In this document: one piece after another, positions 12,521 to 24,924 of the stretch | How the letters are laid out: the number at the start of each line of letters is the position of its first letter | How positions within the stretch are numbered: position 1 is the stretch's first letter | DNA from: Callaeas wilsoni | Lineage: Eukaryota; Chordata; Aves; Passeriformes; Callaeidae | Assembly (NCBI GenBank): GCA_013398955.1 | Contig: VWPU01017432.1 | Location: 124,001 to 188,000, forward strand | Reading direction: 5' to 3' | DNA: 64,000 nucleotides | Position numbers and translations under genes: made by a program | The notes under the pieces: generated by a model | What the model was told of the DNA's origin: nothing | Database searches by the model: none | Seen by the model: the letters and a program-made list of their open reading frames with translations, nothing else

Positions 12521-15170
12521 GAAAAATTTTAAACTAAACATAAACTCCAAATTAAATTACTGTGTTATTTACCATTTAAAAGTATGGGCCAACACCTTAG
12601 CATATACCTGAAATACTGCAGTATTCACATGTTCATTTAATAAAGGATAAGTACCTCAAGAATAATGGCTCAGGGATTTCATATACAAAAAAATTACCAC
12701 AAGGGAGTGAATTGTTGTATACCAGTTGTTCCTCAGAACCTAGGCATTACCCCTTCTGGGCTCAATGTCTGGAAAAATCCCTCTATTTCATTTCTTTGAG
12801 CTGTAATACTGTCACTCCTGCTGGCGTTTACCACTGAATGCCTGCACTTAGGAGCATACCTGTAGAACAGCTGCTGCACTGTAAGGAAAATGGGACTGTA
12901 GCATAACTGCTTGTTTGACCTTTGCTCAGTCTAAACTCCAGTTAACTGAGTACTTACTCCCCTAGCAGTGCTACTCAACATCGTTTGCTCTCAGACTTAG
13001 CCAAAGTCCTACACTTTTTTCCCTAGTAATGTAGAAACCTTCTAAAACTGGTAGAAAAACAGAATTATACCACACGGTTCCTGGCTAAGCATATTCCTCT
13101 AACACTGAATACAATTTTCCATCTAGGCACAAAAATGAAATCACTTCTGTAGTGATTTATATGATTTTCTTTTTAAGTATAAGTTCTCTTCGGGGACCAC
13201 AGCAAAAGAAAAACACAGTAGAAGAATCTGTATTTGAAATGAATTAAAACTGCTGAAGGAAGAGTACTTGATTCATTTTAGAGGAGTTCTGTGATTCTAA
13301 AGCTCTATAAATGATAATGTGAAAATCTCGTAGCCTCCTTATTTCTTCCACTGTTCAATGAGGTGCTTGGTTTGCTTTGGGATTATAGACGATAAGGAAG
13401 ACTTCTCTCTGAAAATAGAATAGATGTTTCTTGGATGTTAAGATACATGAGAAAATATTATTTGAACCACCCAAGATCACATTTAGAGACTTGTTTTTGT
13501 AAGGGGGAAAAAAAAAGAAAAGAAACTGTTTTTATTACAGCAAACAGAACCCCACGTTAATGGAAGTTTTGAAATATCCTGCTAGGAATTGCTTTACAAG
13601 CATTTTGGGTATCGCTGCTAAGTTTTGATATTATATTTATAGTCATAATTTCCTAAATTAATCTATCACAGTTAAATTTCTAGTGCAATTGTAACCAGAA
13701 AGACTCAGGAAATATTGAAATAATGAAATTTTGAAATAAACAGTTGCAAAGAAGAGTGGATGATAGATTTTATTTTTTTTAATTTTGTAGTAAAAATATT
13801 TTCAGAGTTAGGATATTTGGACTTGTAGACCATATTGTCGGTATAATAGTTATATAGTTATATAGGAGTTGGTGATGGAAGAAAGTCCTTCAGACTGAAA
13901 TGCTGCATGGCCATCCACGATGAGTAAGAAGTCAAACAACTTTTCATCACTTTGACAAATGCTGCCAATGTATGTTTCTGTCAGAGTTGGCATGGGGGGA
14001 GGAGTGTTATGTTTTACAGGATTTCTCCCTTTCAAGAAACATCACTTCAGTCTTTCTACAGCTTAGCTTAAACTTCCTTACGATCAACACCTGATCTCTT
14101 CCAGCCTTATGGCAATGGCAGTGGGACTACCAGTGACAAATGATCTGTTAATAGAGTGATGTTGTCTTTTGAGACTGTAGCATTTCCCTAATAGGCTGTC
14201 ATGTGGTCTTATAGGACTAAAATAAGCATAAGGATATTTTTTACAATTGTGTTGTAAAATGCATTTGATTGCATCTAAAATTATTTATTAAATGGATGTA
14301 AATGAGCTACATATTCAGCTTTATATAGAGCAGTACAAGCCATTACAATTTTGCTTTTGTGATCTAATGAAAGTTTTTGTTATTGTGTTCATCCTAGTGC
14401 TACTTAATTATATGAATTCAGAATTAATATCACCCATACTGGTCTTTTAATTGGGTGGAATATAAACATCTGTGTTCCTGACAGTGTTTCTCTTTAGCAG
14501 TTACATTAAAAGTTTATTTGATTACAGCAATAGAATGATTATATTAAATACAAGTTGAAATGATGTCTACTTTTATTACACGAAACAATTTACAAACCTC
14601 TCCTAACCAAAATCCAGAGTTACTGCTATATGATAAAAGAAATTGTTGCGTAAAGTCATTAAAAGAATCATGCAGACAAGAGTCATTAACTGTGTACATT
14701 TACCTAATGAAAATGGAAATCAAAAATCCCCAAACAGATTCATAATCATTTGGGTTAAGGGCTCATAATCAGGGATGTGGCAGATTAAAAAAAAAAAAAG
14801 AAAAAGATTAAAGGCTTGAACATGGTGGAAACATTATGGAGATGTGTGTGACACACTGCCAAAATAAAATAAAACTTACTGAGTAATATGTACTTGCATT
14901 TTAGGTGATTTTGTCACTTCCAAAATGGTTCTATGGAATTATTCATCCGTCAGCAGTTCAAACAATACACTAAAGTACTTTTTAAACAAGATATGGGTGC
15001 TTGTCAGGTGCATTGTGTGATGAGAGTGTAACTTCCAAGATTTTTTATTGAGTGACTACAGCAATTTTCTAATTTCCTGGGAGCTGGTATTTAGAAAGGA
15101 GTTGGGTTTGTCTTTCTCTGTTTAGTGATAGCATGGACTCTTATTCTGTGATTAGTTTCTAGCTTAGTAT

Positions 15171-15303
15171 CTGTAGAATGACAGAATGGTTTAGGTTGGA
15201 AGGTACCTTAGATATCATCTGGTTCCAAGCCCCCTGTCGTGGGCAGGGACACCTTCCACTAGAGCAGGTTGCTCAGAGCCCCATCTAGCCTGGCCTTGAA
15301 GAC
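15171..15303 (-). mobile_element. CR1 LINE 3'-end fragment
   Basis: Starts with GTAGAATGACAGAATGG, the complement of the CR1 terminal octamer-like tail, then the typical GGTTGGAAGG and CAGGGACACCTTCCACTAGA blocks. It ends at CTGGCCTTGAAGACTT. Only about 130 bp of the 3' end is kept, in the same orientation as the 7031-8305 copy. Confidence 0.9.
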
Positions 15304-16102
15304 TTAAATCTTTCTGTGAAGAGCTTACTTGTAGGGTGGGTTATACAGTGACTTCAGGTTCCTACTGCAGTGCCATAGTCAGGACTGTGACTATATCATA
15401 TAAATAAATTGTACCAAAGGGATACATTGTAAAAGTTTCAGAAGAGGATTTTGAGCATGGGCTGTTGCATAACCAGTCAGGTACCTAAATAACTTCTCTG
15501 AAGAGAGCAAATTCTTTGTCTGAGACTGTTAATGTTTCGAGGATCAAGCTAAGATGGCATTTCTTAGGATGCGTGGTTCATAAAGATTGTGAGGTGCAAT
15601 GTGTGTCTCTTTTCTCATGTTGGCACATAAGGTGTTGCATTGGTGGCAAATTCCAAGCTTGCTGCTCCTAACAGGCTTCATAGATGCCTGTAAGAAAAAG
15701 TGGAAGGAGGTTGAGGCATGTGCTCTATAAGGATAATTGAGGACAGTTACTCCCCCCACGTTTATTAGACTCATTTATTACCAAGTGTAACAGAGGCCAG
15801 TTTTTATCTTATAATAAATTCTGTGAATTTACGTCTCAAACTGTTATACTAAAAATGGCAGCATCAACCTAGTAGTAGGAGATATTTTAAAAAACCTATT
15901 GGCGAGTACTTATAAAAACTGCTTCTGCAGATTGAAAATCAAGTGTTTCTTCAATATAATATGCCATTTATACAAAAGAATGATCTTAAAGCCTACCTAA
16001 AAGGAATGCAAATATTTTCCTGAACTTATTAAAGCAAGGACAGAAATGGCAGCTGTTTTGATGGAAAACACAAACTCCCTGGTAAGTAAAGGTGAAATAG
16101 GG

Positions 16103-16151
16103 TTTCAACAATGATAGAATTGTTGAAATGATAATTTTCACTGTACAGTGA
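16103..16151. repeat. Hairpin followed by a 14-bp palindrome
   Basis: TTTCAACAAT-GATAGA-ATTGTTGAAA (16103-16128) is a perfect 10-bp inverted repeat with a 6-nt loop. Nine bases later TCACTGTACAGTGA (16138-16151) is a perfect palindrome. Both lie about 360-400 bp before a DYNC2H1 exon. Confidence 0.6.
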
Positions 16152-16504
16152 TAACTTTTAACTGTACAAAGTAAGCTGCAATGAACAAAGAATGAAACAT
16201 GAGTTTGTTTAGAATGGATGAGTCATGTTACACATAAACTGCTGGTTTTCTTTGTATTTTAAAAGGGTGTTCATTTCCTTTTTACCAGTTTGAAATAATT
16301 GAAAATAATATTAAGCTTTGAGGTTACAGTATATTTACACAAACATATTTCACTAATCATAGTAATTGACATGCCCGCATTAACTCAAAATTTTGAAAAA
16401 TCAAGTAATAATTTCAGGATTTCTTGTTTTCCCATTTTTCCTTTGTTGGTGTTGTTGTTGGTTGTTTATTTTTGGTTTTTTTTTTTTTTTATTCTCACTT
16501 TTAG

Positions 16505-16614
16505 AATTGGGTAGAAAAAGCAGAGAAACAGAAACTGTTGTCCGACACCCTTGACCTTTCCGAGCTGTTTCATCCAGACACATTTCTCAATGCCTTGCGC
16601 CAGGAGACTGCAAG
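16505..16614 (+). CDS. DYNC2H1: DYNC2H1 exon, fourth from the end
   Basis: A 110-nt exon in phase 0 that ends with two bases of a split arginine codon (AG|A). It encodes NWVEKAEKQ and then LDLSELFHPDTFLNALRQET, the best-known stretch of the dynein-2 heavy chain C-terminal domain. The acceptor is CACTTTTAG preceded by a T15 run; the donor is AAG|GTGAGG, a good consensus. Together with the next exon it supplies 64 residues (positions 31-94 of the 185 seen here). No frameshift or stop is present, so the gene looks intact. Confidence 0.95.
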
Positions 16615-16945
16615 GTGAGGGGAAGATAATGTGCCTATTTCTGCTAACGTGCCATTGTTCTTTATGTGTGAGGACTGTTATTTCATTTTCAGGACACAGA
16701 TCCAAAAAGTTATGTCAATTGCTGTCAGTCATCTCATTTTTATTTCTTGCCTTGAAGTAAAATTGCTCTGAGTTACATGTTTAAATGCTAATTGTTATAT
16801 TTTTTTTAGTTAGAGATGTGTTTTTCAACAAAGTAAGACTTAGTATGATATGGTGCCCATTGCAAATACATTGGGTTTGGTTTTGTGTTTGATATGCTGT
16901 TGTTACATGTCTGTAAGATTTACTGTATATGTGTTTCCATTGCAG
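16615..16945 (+). other. DYNC2H1: DYNC2H1 short intron (331 bp)
   Basis: Runs from GTGAGG to TTCCATTGCAG and splits an arginine codon after its second base (phase 2). It is by far the shortest intron in the window. I see no repeat or RNA gene in it. Confidence 0.85.
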
Positions 16946-17027
16946 AGTAATGAGCTGTTCAGTGGACAGCCTTAAATTTACAGCTTCATGGAAAGGGCGA
17001 ATACAGGAAGGCAAACTCCAAGTTAAG
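16946..17027 (+). CDS. DYNC2H1: DYNC2H1 exon, third from the end
   Basis: An 82-nt exon. Its first base completes the arginine codon split by the previous intron; the rest encodes VMSCSVDSLKF and then TASWKGRIQEGKLQVK, ending in phase 0. Flanks are TTGCAG and GTATTT. SVDSLKF and the WKGR block match the C-terminal domain as I remember it from other vertebrates. VMSC just before is less conserved and may be a lineage difference. Confidence 0.94.
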
Positions 17028-20000
17028 GTATTTTACTAGGATATTTTCCTAGGATTTTATGAGGATGTTTTATTAGTATAGTCCAAGTCATCTGTCTGTA
17101 AACTTTCTGGAAAACTAAACTATAAATACATTGGTGTACCTGAGATTAAAAGGCTGGTTAATGGTATACAGCTACGAAAATGACAGTGCAAAAAATTCCA
17201 CAGAATTTGGAAAAGGAAAGCATATCTTTTTTCTCCTCCCTGGTCACTGTTCTCATTTTAAAATTAGGCTTATTCTTGCTCCAGTCTCTTCAGCCACTCC
17301 TTAGATGAAAATTGAAGCTGGAATTTCATGAGATAAAATCTTGCTCTTGTCCAGAAAGACAAGTGGCTTTTAGCAAGAGGAAATACACATGTAAATCTGT
17401 AAGTCAAAGGCCAAGTGTTAGCATTTCTTTAATCACTGACAGGAGACTAATGATGAAGTAAACCAAAGTAAGCTATGAGGTGACTAGTTTTTGATATGAT
17501 AAAAACGCAACGATTTTTTAATGACCAGTTAAGCCTACAGCCAGCAGCTATAAAGTCATCACTGATTGCTTAGGCAGCAAAGTAGAGATGAATCCTCAAA
17601 TGGTTTAATTTAGCTTCTTAACATTCCAGGTAAAACTACCACTTTGGTCAGCACAGGTCTCTGTGCACCTTTTTTATACTTAATTTTGTAGGGAATTGAC
17701 AACATAAGTTTTCTGTGCTATGTCTTCCTACAGGTATGCTGATCTCAAAATAATCCTGCACAGCTCCAAGTTCTGTGTTCAGCATGGAGCATGGCCCTTA
17801 AAACCACATCTTCACAGTGACACTTGTGCCCAATGCAGGGCACTCAGCAGCAGCTGTGGGCCCGCGTGCAGCTAAAGCAGAGAGATGGCTGGATTAGGAG
17901 AGACAGAGAAAGTGGCAGGGCACCTTCACTAGTCTGATAATGCAGGCAGACACAAGGCTGTGCGAGATATTAGGGTTCTGGGCTGGCTGCTGATGCTGTC
18001 TAAAATTATTAATACAGAATAAGTAAGATTTCATATTCCTAAAATATTAATATATTGTAAGAGCAGTAAAGACAACTGTAATCATCCAATCTGACCTAAA
18101 TACAGTTCAGTCTTTTGAACTTTGTTGAATTATTTCCTGTTGGAACTAGAGACTCTAATTTTGAGGATTCTTCAATCTTGGTATTTAGGTAAGAGTAATG
18201 GTTGCCTGCTTCATTTCATGAGAAGAAGACAGGGGTTTAGAACCTGGAGATAAATAAACCAAAGGACTTTTTGGGGCTTGGAACAAACCTGATATGTGAG
18301 AAACCTTGGAACCTGCAAATCACATGATCTGTAGCTAGAGATTCATCCAAGACTTCTAAGCCATAGAAATAAGCCAAAACTGAGTTTCATATCTCAGACC
18401 AGTCATGCTAGTAGGCTAGCTATCAGCTGCAGATTGTAGAAGCTTGAAGTTCTTCAAAACCATCTTAACATTTTTGAAAAATGTCAGACGTCAATGTCAA
18501 GTACCTCAACTCCCTAAATAACATTATCCTAGTATATTCATATATTAAAAAAAATCACAGTATTTTACAGTTGCCAGATTGAAGTAGTTGCTTGGCAAAT
18601 AAAGAATGAGTGGAAAGTGGAAAGAGTTTTGTAACAGTACTCCAGTTTTTATTAAATGTCTAACTGAAGTTTAAAATACTTTGCTCTCTGAGAATTTATG
18701 TGGTAAATTTTTGGCAATACTAGTTAAAGTACACTGTTAGCAGTCTATATCACATGTAGGCAAAAAAGTTAATGTATATAATCTATCGCTTTACAAGAAT
18801 GTGTCATGTTCTAAGAGAGATTGAAAATCAAAAGAGAATTTTGTTCAAGAGGAAATTCTCTGCCCCGGGAATAGTGCAAGAAGTTAGATGAGTGGTTATT
18901 TTTAGCAAAACATAAGAATGCTGTCAAGTTTCTTCACTTGATTTGAGTATTATCTTTTCCTCTGTAAGAGAAATACTCATTGATTCTCTATTAGTAAGTA
19001 TTCACTAGTATTTTCACTGCTCCTTTTAATCTTTGATGAACGGAAAGGCTTTGGAACCCTTTGCAATGCTGAATATTCAGATTTCTCTACCATGAGTCCT
19101 TCCTCACGCTCATAGAGAACTGAGGAGAAACTTTCCCATTAGTAAAGCTAAATAGCACATGGATTTTAACTAGGGCAGAAAAATGTTATTGATTCAGAAA
19201 AATCATTCTCTAAAATATGTCTTGTTTGATAAGGATCCTCTGGATTGTACATTAAGCTTGGTTCGCCTGAGTAATATGAATTTTAATGCTGGTAAAGTAA
19301 GTGTTGTATCTGCAGTTTCAAGAATTCAGGCTAACCCTGTTGAATGGGAAGCTATTCCGAGTGGGAACTCAAAAAACCAAATTCAGTCAGCAGAATAGAT
19401 AAGTCCTTAAACACATACAGTGGTGAGATAGCTGGGACCTTGTTTTCTACCACCTAAATCAGAAATTGGAGCATACCAGACTCCCCTGCAGGAACCAGAC
19501 TATGGTATAGGCTGTTCTGAGGTTTATCAGTCTCGATTTATGCTAATAGTGTTATTTCACTTTATGTAACTAACTCCACCGAGAGACTTGATTCTGTACT
19601 CACAGAGTTGGGGGACTCTGTTTCAGTGTCTGGGAGAGTTGTGCTCAAGTCCCTGAATCCACAAATATTTAAAAGCCTAATAGAATGTCTCTGTTGAAGG
19701 ATTGGCACGAGTAGGAATGCAGATGAATTTAAACTTGGCAGTCACATATTCTTCGTATAACTTTATTGGTAAAACTGTCAGGCATGGTTTTGAAGACATG
19801 TTCTACAGGATATTTTCTTACTTTTAATTTTAAAAGGTTTTGATGGCTTAGAATTTATTCTGTGATAAGGAAAAGAAGAAGGAGATCTCTTTATGATCTG
19901 TATGGTGAAAATGCTTTCTCGGTCTTCCTGTGATTAAAAAAAATGTCATCAAGCTTCAGCAATTGTAGATATTTGATCTTTCTATGCCTAAAAATACAAA

Positions 20001-20224
20001 TAATTTACCCTGTGATCATCTGTAAGTTAGAAGCATGCAGTGCTAGAACTGTCAGTGAAACTACAAAGTAGGCAGAGGAACACTCAATCAGGCCAAGAAC
20101 ACACCTTAGTCTATATGAATTATCTAATCAGATGTTAAATTATCAGTGTTAATTCAGGTGATGGTTTAGATGTATGATGTGGAGTGGATCTCCTCTAGTA
20201 GGATGTGATGAATATATGATTTAG

Positions 20225-20305
20225 AATCAATCTGTGTGAAATTACACCTTCTTTAATATCACTTAAAATCAATCTGTATGAAATTACACCTTCTTTAATA
20301 TCACT
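20225..20305. repeat. 42-bp tandem duplication
   Basis: The segment starting AATCAATCTGTGTGAAATTA recurs 42 bp later with a single G-to-A difference across about 39 compared bases. Two copies only; the high identity points to a fairly recent local duplication in the intron. Confidence 0.85.
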
Positions 20306-23110
20306 CTGGATTGCTTTAACAAAAGATATGGAAAATGTATCGCTATTGCACTATAATCACATATTGATATGCAAATACATCTCTTCTGTTTGCTTTGTGC
20401 ACTGATTGTGCTGTTGTACAAAAGCAAGTAGTCATTCCTTTTGGCATTCCATTTTCTGTATTGTAGAAAAGAGTGAAAGAAAGGAAGAAACATGGCAAGA
20501 GACTTATTGGGTAGAAAGTAAAATGACCTTGGGTAGAAATTAATATAAACAGTGAAAAATAAAAAGTTACTGAAAGTCTCAAATTCACAATATGAGTATT
20601 AATATCAAAACTATACTCTTAACAACTGACAGATATATTATTATAAGGCATCCTGAGAGGTCTTTTTTTACCGTATACCTCCATCCTGAAATATCAATAA
20701 ATTAGTGATGGAGGCCTGTGGAGGTAATGAAGTGAAAATATGACTTCCCAAAGTCTGCTGCAGTTTGCATCGTATCATGGGAAATTATGGCATTAATTAG
20801 TAAGGGAAAATCTGTTGCAGAGAATTTGAAATTTGGAAACAGACATGCTTTGGACCATGGTATCACCAGACTTTCTACAAAGGTATTTTAAAGAAACATA
20901 GTCTGGAATGTGTAAAAATAATTTTTTTGAACCTAAACTAGTACCAATAGCTGTGAACTGCCAAATTCTTTGTAAGAATTAAAAATTATGGTCAACTTCT
21001 GCCATTACTCTCTGATAAATTTCAAAGATACTATGATTATATTACAGATGCTGTGAAATTCATGTCTGTCATAGTACTTGTAATTTCTCTATACTGTTTA
21101 TTGTAGAAATGAAAACATGGCTATGGGAGTACTCAGCCAAATGGTATTGGAAAGTACATTGTTCTGGTATTGTTGGGTTTTTTCCTTAATGTCTTTTAGT
21201 ATTGAATCAAAGTAAAAATTTGGTCTTAATCGTCAAAGAAGTTTCTACCATTGGTTGAAGTTTTCCAGGAGATCAAATGGCATTATTTTACGTAACTGTA
21301 ATGTCAAAGGGACTGCCAAAAAGAAGGAACATGCAGTAAAAAGTTTTTTCAATAGGTCACCCACTTCTACAGAAATTTCTTTCAGAGATATTCAGGATGG
21401 CCAGACCTTTGAACACCCTAGCGATAAACTTTAGAACCTCTTCATCAGACCAGTCTTCCTGCAATAACTTTGCCAAACTTATTTATTAAAATAAGCTCCC
21501 TAAAAATATTCCCTGCAGAAAGCAAGAAGGAGAGAAAGAATAACATAGGAGATTAATCTTTCTAATGTTTCTGTGATAGGGATAAGGAAGCACTTTGAAA
21601 GCTTTCAATCAGAATTGTAGTGAAATATAGTGTAACCTAGGACTTGTGCATATCATAAAGTGAGGCCTTAAGTATGAGGCCATAACAGCAGAGAGCAGTA
21701 GGAAGGAGTCTGTGTTAATAAAGATTCAGTATATTCATTAGTAAGACTTTCTTCCTTTTGTGCCATTTAGGGTAATACTTTTATTCATAAACTTCATTCT
21801 TTCAAGACAGAAGTGGCACTGGAATGTATATAGGCTGTCATTAAAGATTATTGACACCCAAACTTTTCTGCATAAAGCCAGCTTTTTCCAAAATCTCTCT
21901 GCATAGAGAATTTTTGAGTTTGAGAAGAAGCGGTGCAAAATATCAAATGTTAACAGTGTACTCTAAAAGTAACATACCTGAAGAGATCACAAACTTGGAA
22001 GCAGAAGTGAGAATAGTGTCACACTTTCATAACGAAGAGCAGACCTTAAGCTTCTGACAAGAATTTGAGGAACAAAAAGGTTTTGCGGTTTCAGATAAAA
22101 ATTTGAAAAATATCATTCATTTCACTGAGGACTTGTTATAATGATTTCTGAAAGTTAGACAAAAAGTCTACTCTAAACTTTCCATTTGGGGTTGTTTTGG
22201 TTCAGCTTATCCACAGTTTTGGTGTTTTCACTCTAAGTCCTAGTCTGTATGAAGCACAGATTGCTCCAGAGAACATTGTCACTTCTCTGGTCACAGTCTG
22301 TCCAAGGAGAAACACAGCTTTCTTCTATGTCTTTTTTAAATGCCATGTTTTATAACATTTTTTTTCGTATTAGAATATGTACATCTGCATCTTGCACATT
22401 CTAAGGAAGAGTCCCCAGCTCAGCGTTAAAAGAGAAATATGAGTTTAAAGAAGCAAATTCTTGAAGAGTGTAATGCCTGTCTACAATCAAAAGAATAATT
22501 AGAAATTAAAAATGCAAAATGTAATCTTAGCTAGTTTACAGGTAATATATTATTAATGAAAAACCCCTAACACTTGGGAGGAAGGCATTGCTTTTCAAGC
22601 ATGCCAGTAACCCCCATTATGTCATGTTACTGTTTAATTCCATCTTTTCATGTCAAATAAATAATTCTAGAATACTAAAATTACCTAAGGAAATGATATC
22701 CATTATATCTTCTATGATACTGATCTTCATTGTAACATCACACTTTAACCCCTTTTTGCAATCTCGTAGATGTTTCAAAATTTCTTGCAAGGGAAAATAT
22801 ATTAGAAAATGGTATTTTTCTCCATTTTGCTTATGTGATCACTCATCCAGTTTTCCAGTAGCATTGTATTTCCTAATTCCAGCACTGCTTTATGAACCTT
22901 GCATTTGGTGAAAGCTAACCTCAGTATGATAAATTTAATTCAGGGCTTTAGTGGGATAGTATAACAGACAGATATTTTCAGATTGTAGCTTCTGTTGGAG
23001 ATCTACTGCAGCTGGAGAGTTAGCCTTTTGAAAAGCTGCATGAAAGTTATTATTGAATTAAGTTTTATTACTGTTAAAACTGAAGTTCTCACTTCAGCAG
23101 GCCAAAATTA

Positions 23111-23162
23111 CTATTATTATTATTATTATTATTATTATTATCATCATCATCATCATCATTAT
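23111..23162. repeat. (ATT)n-(ATC)n trinucleotide tract
   Basis: About eleven ATT units switch to six ATC units and return to ATT at the end. A simple compound microsatellite in a DYNC2H1 intron. Confidence 0.95.
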
Positions 23163-23921
23163 CAAACTAATAGTATTTGTACTGGGCAAAATAAAACGAT
23201 CATCAAATACTGGAATTTTTTTTAAGGAATCCAGAGTAGATGTCACTAATTTATGGAAGACTCCAGAGAATAAAAAATAGAACATGTAATTCAGAGGCTG
23301 AAATTACTTAATTAAAAGAAAACACTTGAAACATGTTGCATATAAAGCATTGCATAGTTACTTAAAGAAGCATCTGTGATTATTATTTAATTTTTTGCCA
23401 AATGACAGTATATCTAAGAAATCTTGGGTTTGTTAAATAAAATTTTCTCTCATATTATTTCAATATATTGTTTGCCTCTGCTGAAACTGTGTAGCTGCAC
23501 ATTCTATTCTTTGAAAGCTGTGCTCAGACTTCCAAGCAGGAAGTCATGCTTATTGCAGTGATTGTTCTTTTCTTCTTCTAGACATTGTAATGATTGTGAA
23601 CTTGGCTGTTGCTATCATAATTCCATTAATCTAATGCCAGGCAACTGCAGTTTCATAATTGATGACATTTACAGGTATTTTTCTCCAACATTTCAAAGAA
23701 TGTGAATCCAAATCAGAGGAAGTTCACACTGAAGTGTGGTCTAGATCTTGCTTTTAAATCATGTTTCCTATTCTCACAAAGAACATAACAATAATTAATT
23801 TCCTGTTATTTAAAAATTTGGTCACAGTAAAAAGGTTCATCATTTACGAAAGCACAGTGTAATCGTTATTGACATTTTAAGATGGTTATTTATGTTTGAA
23901 TATTTTATATTTCCATGGCAG

Positions 23922-24038
23922 ATCAGTGGCTTACAACTGGAGGGTTGTCGTTTTGATGGAAATCGACTTTCAGAAAATCTGCATGATTCTCCCAGTGTGT
24001 CATCTGTTCTCCCTTGTTACATGGCCTGGATTCCACAG
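23922..24038 (+). CDS. DYNC2H1: DYNC2H1 exon, second from the end
   Basis: A 117-nt exon of exactly 39 codons, phase 0 at both ends. It encodes ISGLQLEGCRFDGNRLSE, NLHDSPSVSSVLPC and ends MAWIPQ. These are characteristic dynein heavy chain C-terminal domain blocks (LEGC.FD followed by a proline-containing loop and W.PQ). The acceptor ATTTCCATGGCAG has a short pyrimidine tract, so it looks weaker than its neighbours; the donor is CAG|GTACTA. Positions 95-133 of the 185 residues seen. Confidence 0.95.
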
Positions 24039-24871
24039 GTACTAAATTATTGAAAGCCCTAAACTTTCAAGACCCATAATTTGATTTTTTCTGTGTAGTA
24101 GCTTTTCAGTATGATGTTGCTGACCTGTTTTCCTTCTGTTTCAAAATAAAAATCACAGTCTTTACTAGGAAAAGCAGTTACTTATTTAAAACAAAACCTT
24201 ATTATAATTTTGTTAATATTCTTTAGCTTCTATTGCGTAGATGAAGGCAAGGGCTTTGTTTCAGTCATACCTTTTGTTCTTTGTCTTTTAAAAACATTAG
24301 CATATTTTCAAATCTGTATTTAGTAAATGTATAGATGTGTTTGGGAGTTCATTCTTAAAATATATTTTCTTTGCATTTTAAATATTAAAGTAAAATGCAG
24401 CAGCAATAAAAAAAATAGAGAATATGATGTGAGCTGTAAGCAAAGAAAGCCTTTCCCCTACTTAAACTAATTTAAAAAAATGCCAGTGCTTGCAGTTTTT
24501 AAGATGAAAGCAAAGTAGTCCAAACAGTAAAAACTGTTACTGCTTCTGCCCTCCAATTGTCATAGCAATCGCTGATAAATAATGCAAAAAGTCACATAGA
24601 ATATGTTCAAGGATGTGTCTTTTAACTAAAAAATTGCTTATCGTAGAATTCATCCTACCTGCATTTAGGAAGCCCATCCCATCAGAAGGTAGCTGGGATA
24701 AATCTGTCTAGGTGTGACTTTAGAGACAGCCTAGACCACTAACTCTGGGACAGACAGGTGAGGAGTACCCCACGTACACCCATGCATAGACACATAAAAA
24801 TCCACACCAAAAATCAAGTGGAAATGTAGAAAGTGAGAAATAGGAGTGGATGTAGGTTTCTCCCTGCATAT

Positions 24872-24888
24872 AGATATATATATATATA

Positions 24889-24924
<36 letters not shown>
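24872..24924. repeat. (TA)n / TATG microsatellite
   Basis: Two TA runs separated by TATATGTGTG-type units. Self-complementary, so it can fold back on itself. Confidence 0.95.

Larger units (their letters stand above)
726..16504 (+). other. DYNC2H1: DYNC2H1 intron (15.8 kb), repeat-bearing
   Basis: A phase-0 intron starting GTAATT and ending in a T15 run followed by ATTCTCACTTTTAG. It contains four CR1 fragments (5661-5768, 7031-8305, 9925-10130, 15171-15303), the pentanucleotide array with an assembly gap near 12.3 kb, and small hairpins near 10.7 and 16.1 kb. I see nothing recognisable in 726-5660, 8306-9924, 10131-12140 (apart from the hairpins), 12521-15170 and 15304-16100. Short open frames in these stretches have no family features. 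Confidence 0.8.
17028..23921 (+). other. DYNC2H1: DYNC2H1 intron (6.9 kb)
   Basis: Phase-0 intron from GTATTT to TTCCATGGCAG. It holds a 42-bp tandem duplication at 20225-20305, an ATT/ATC trinucleotide tract near 23.1 kb, and a 93-bp block with strong splice-like edges at 23582-23674. The rest is AT-rich sequence without recognised features. Confidence 0.8.

Noticed and set aside
23095..23230. Tyrosine/histidine-run frame and its complement
   Set aside because: Artefact of the ATT/ATC trinucleotide tract.
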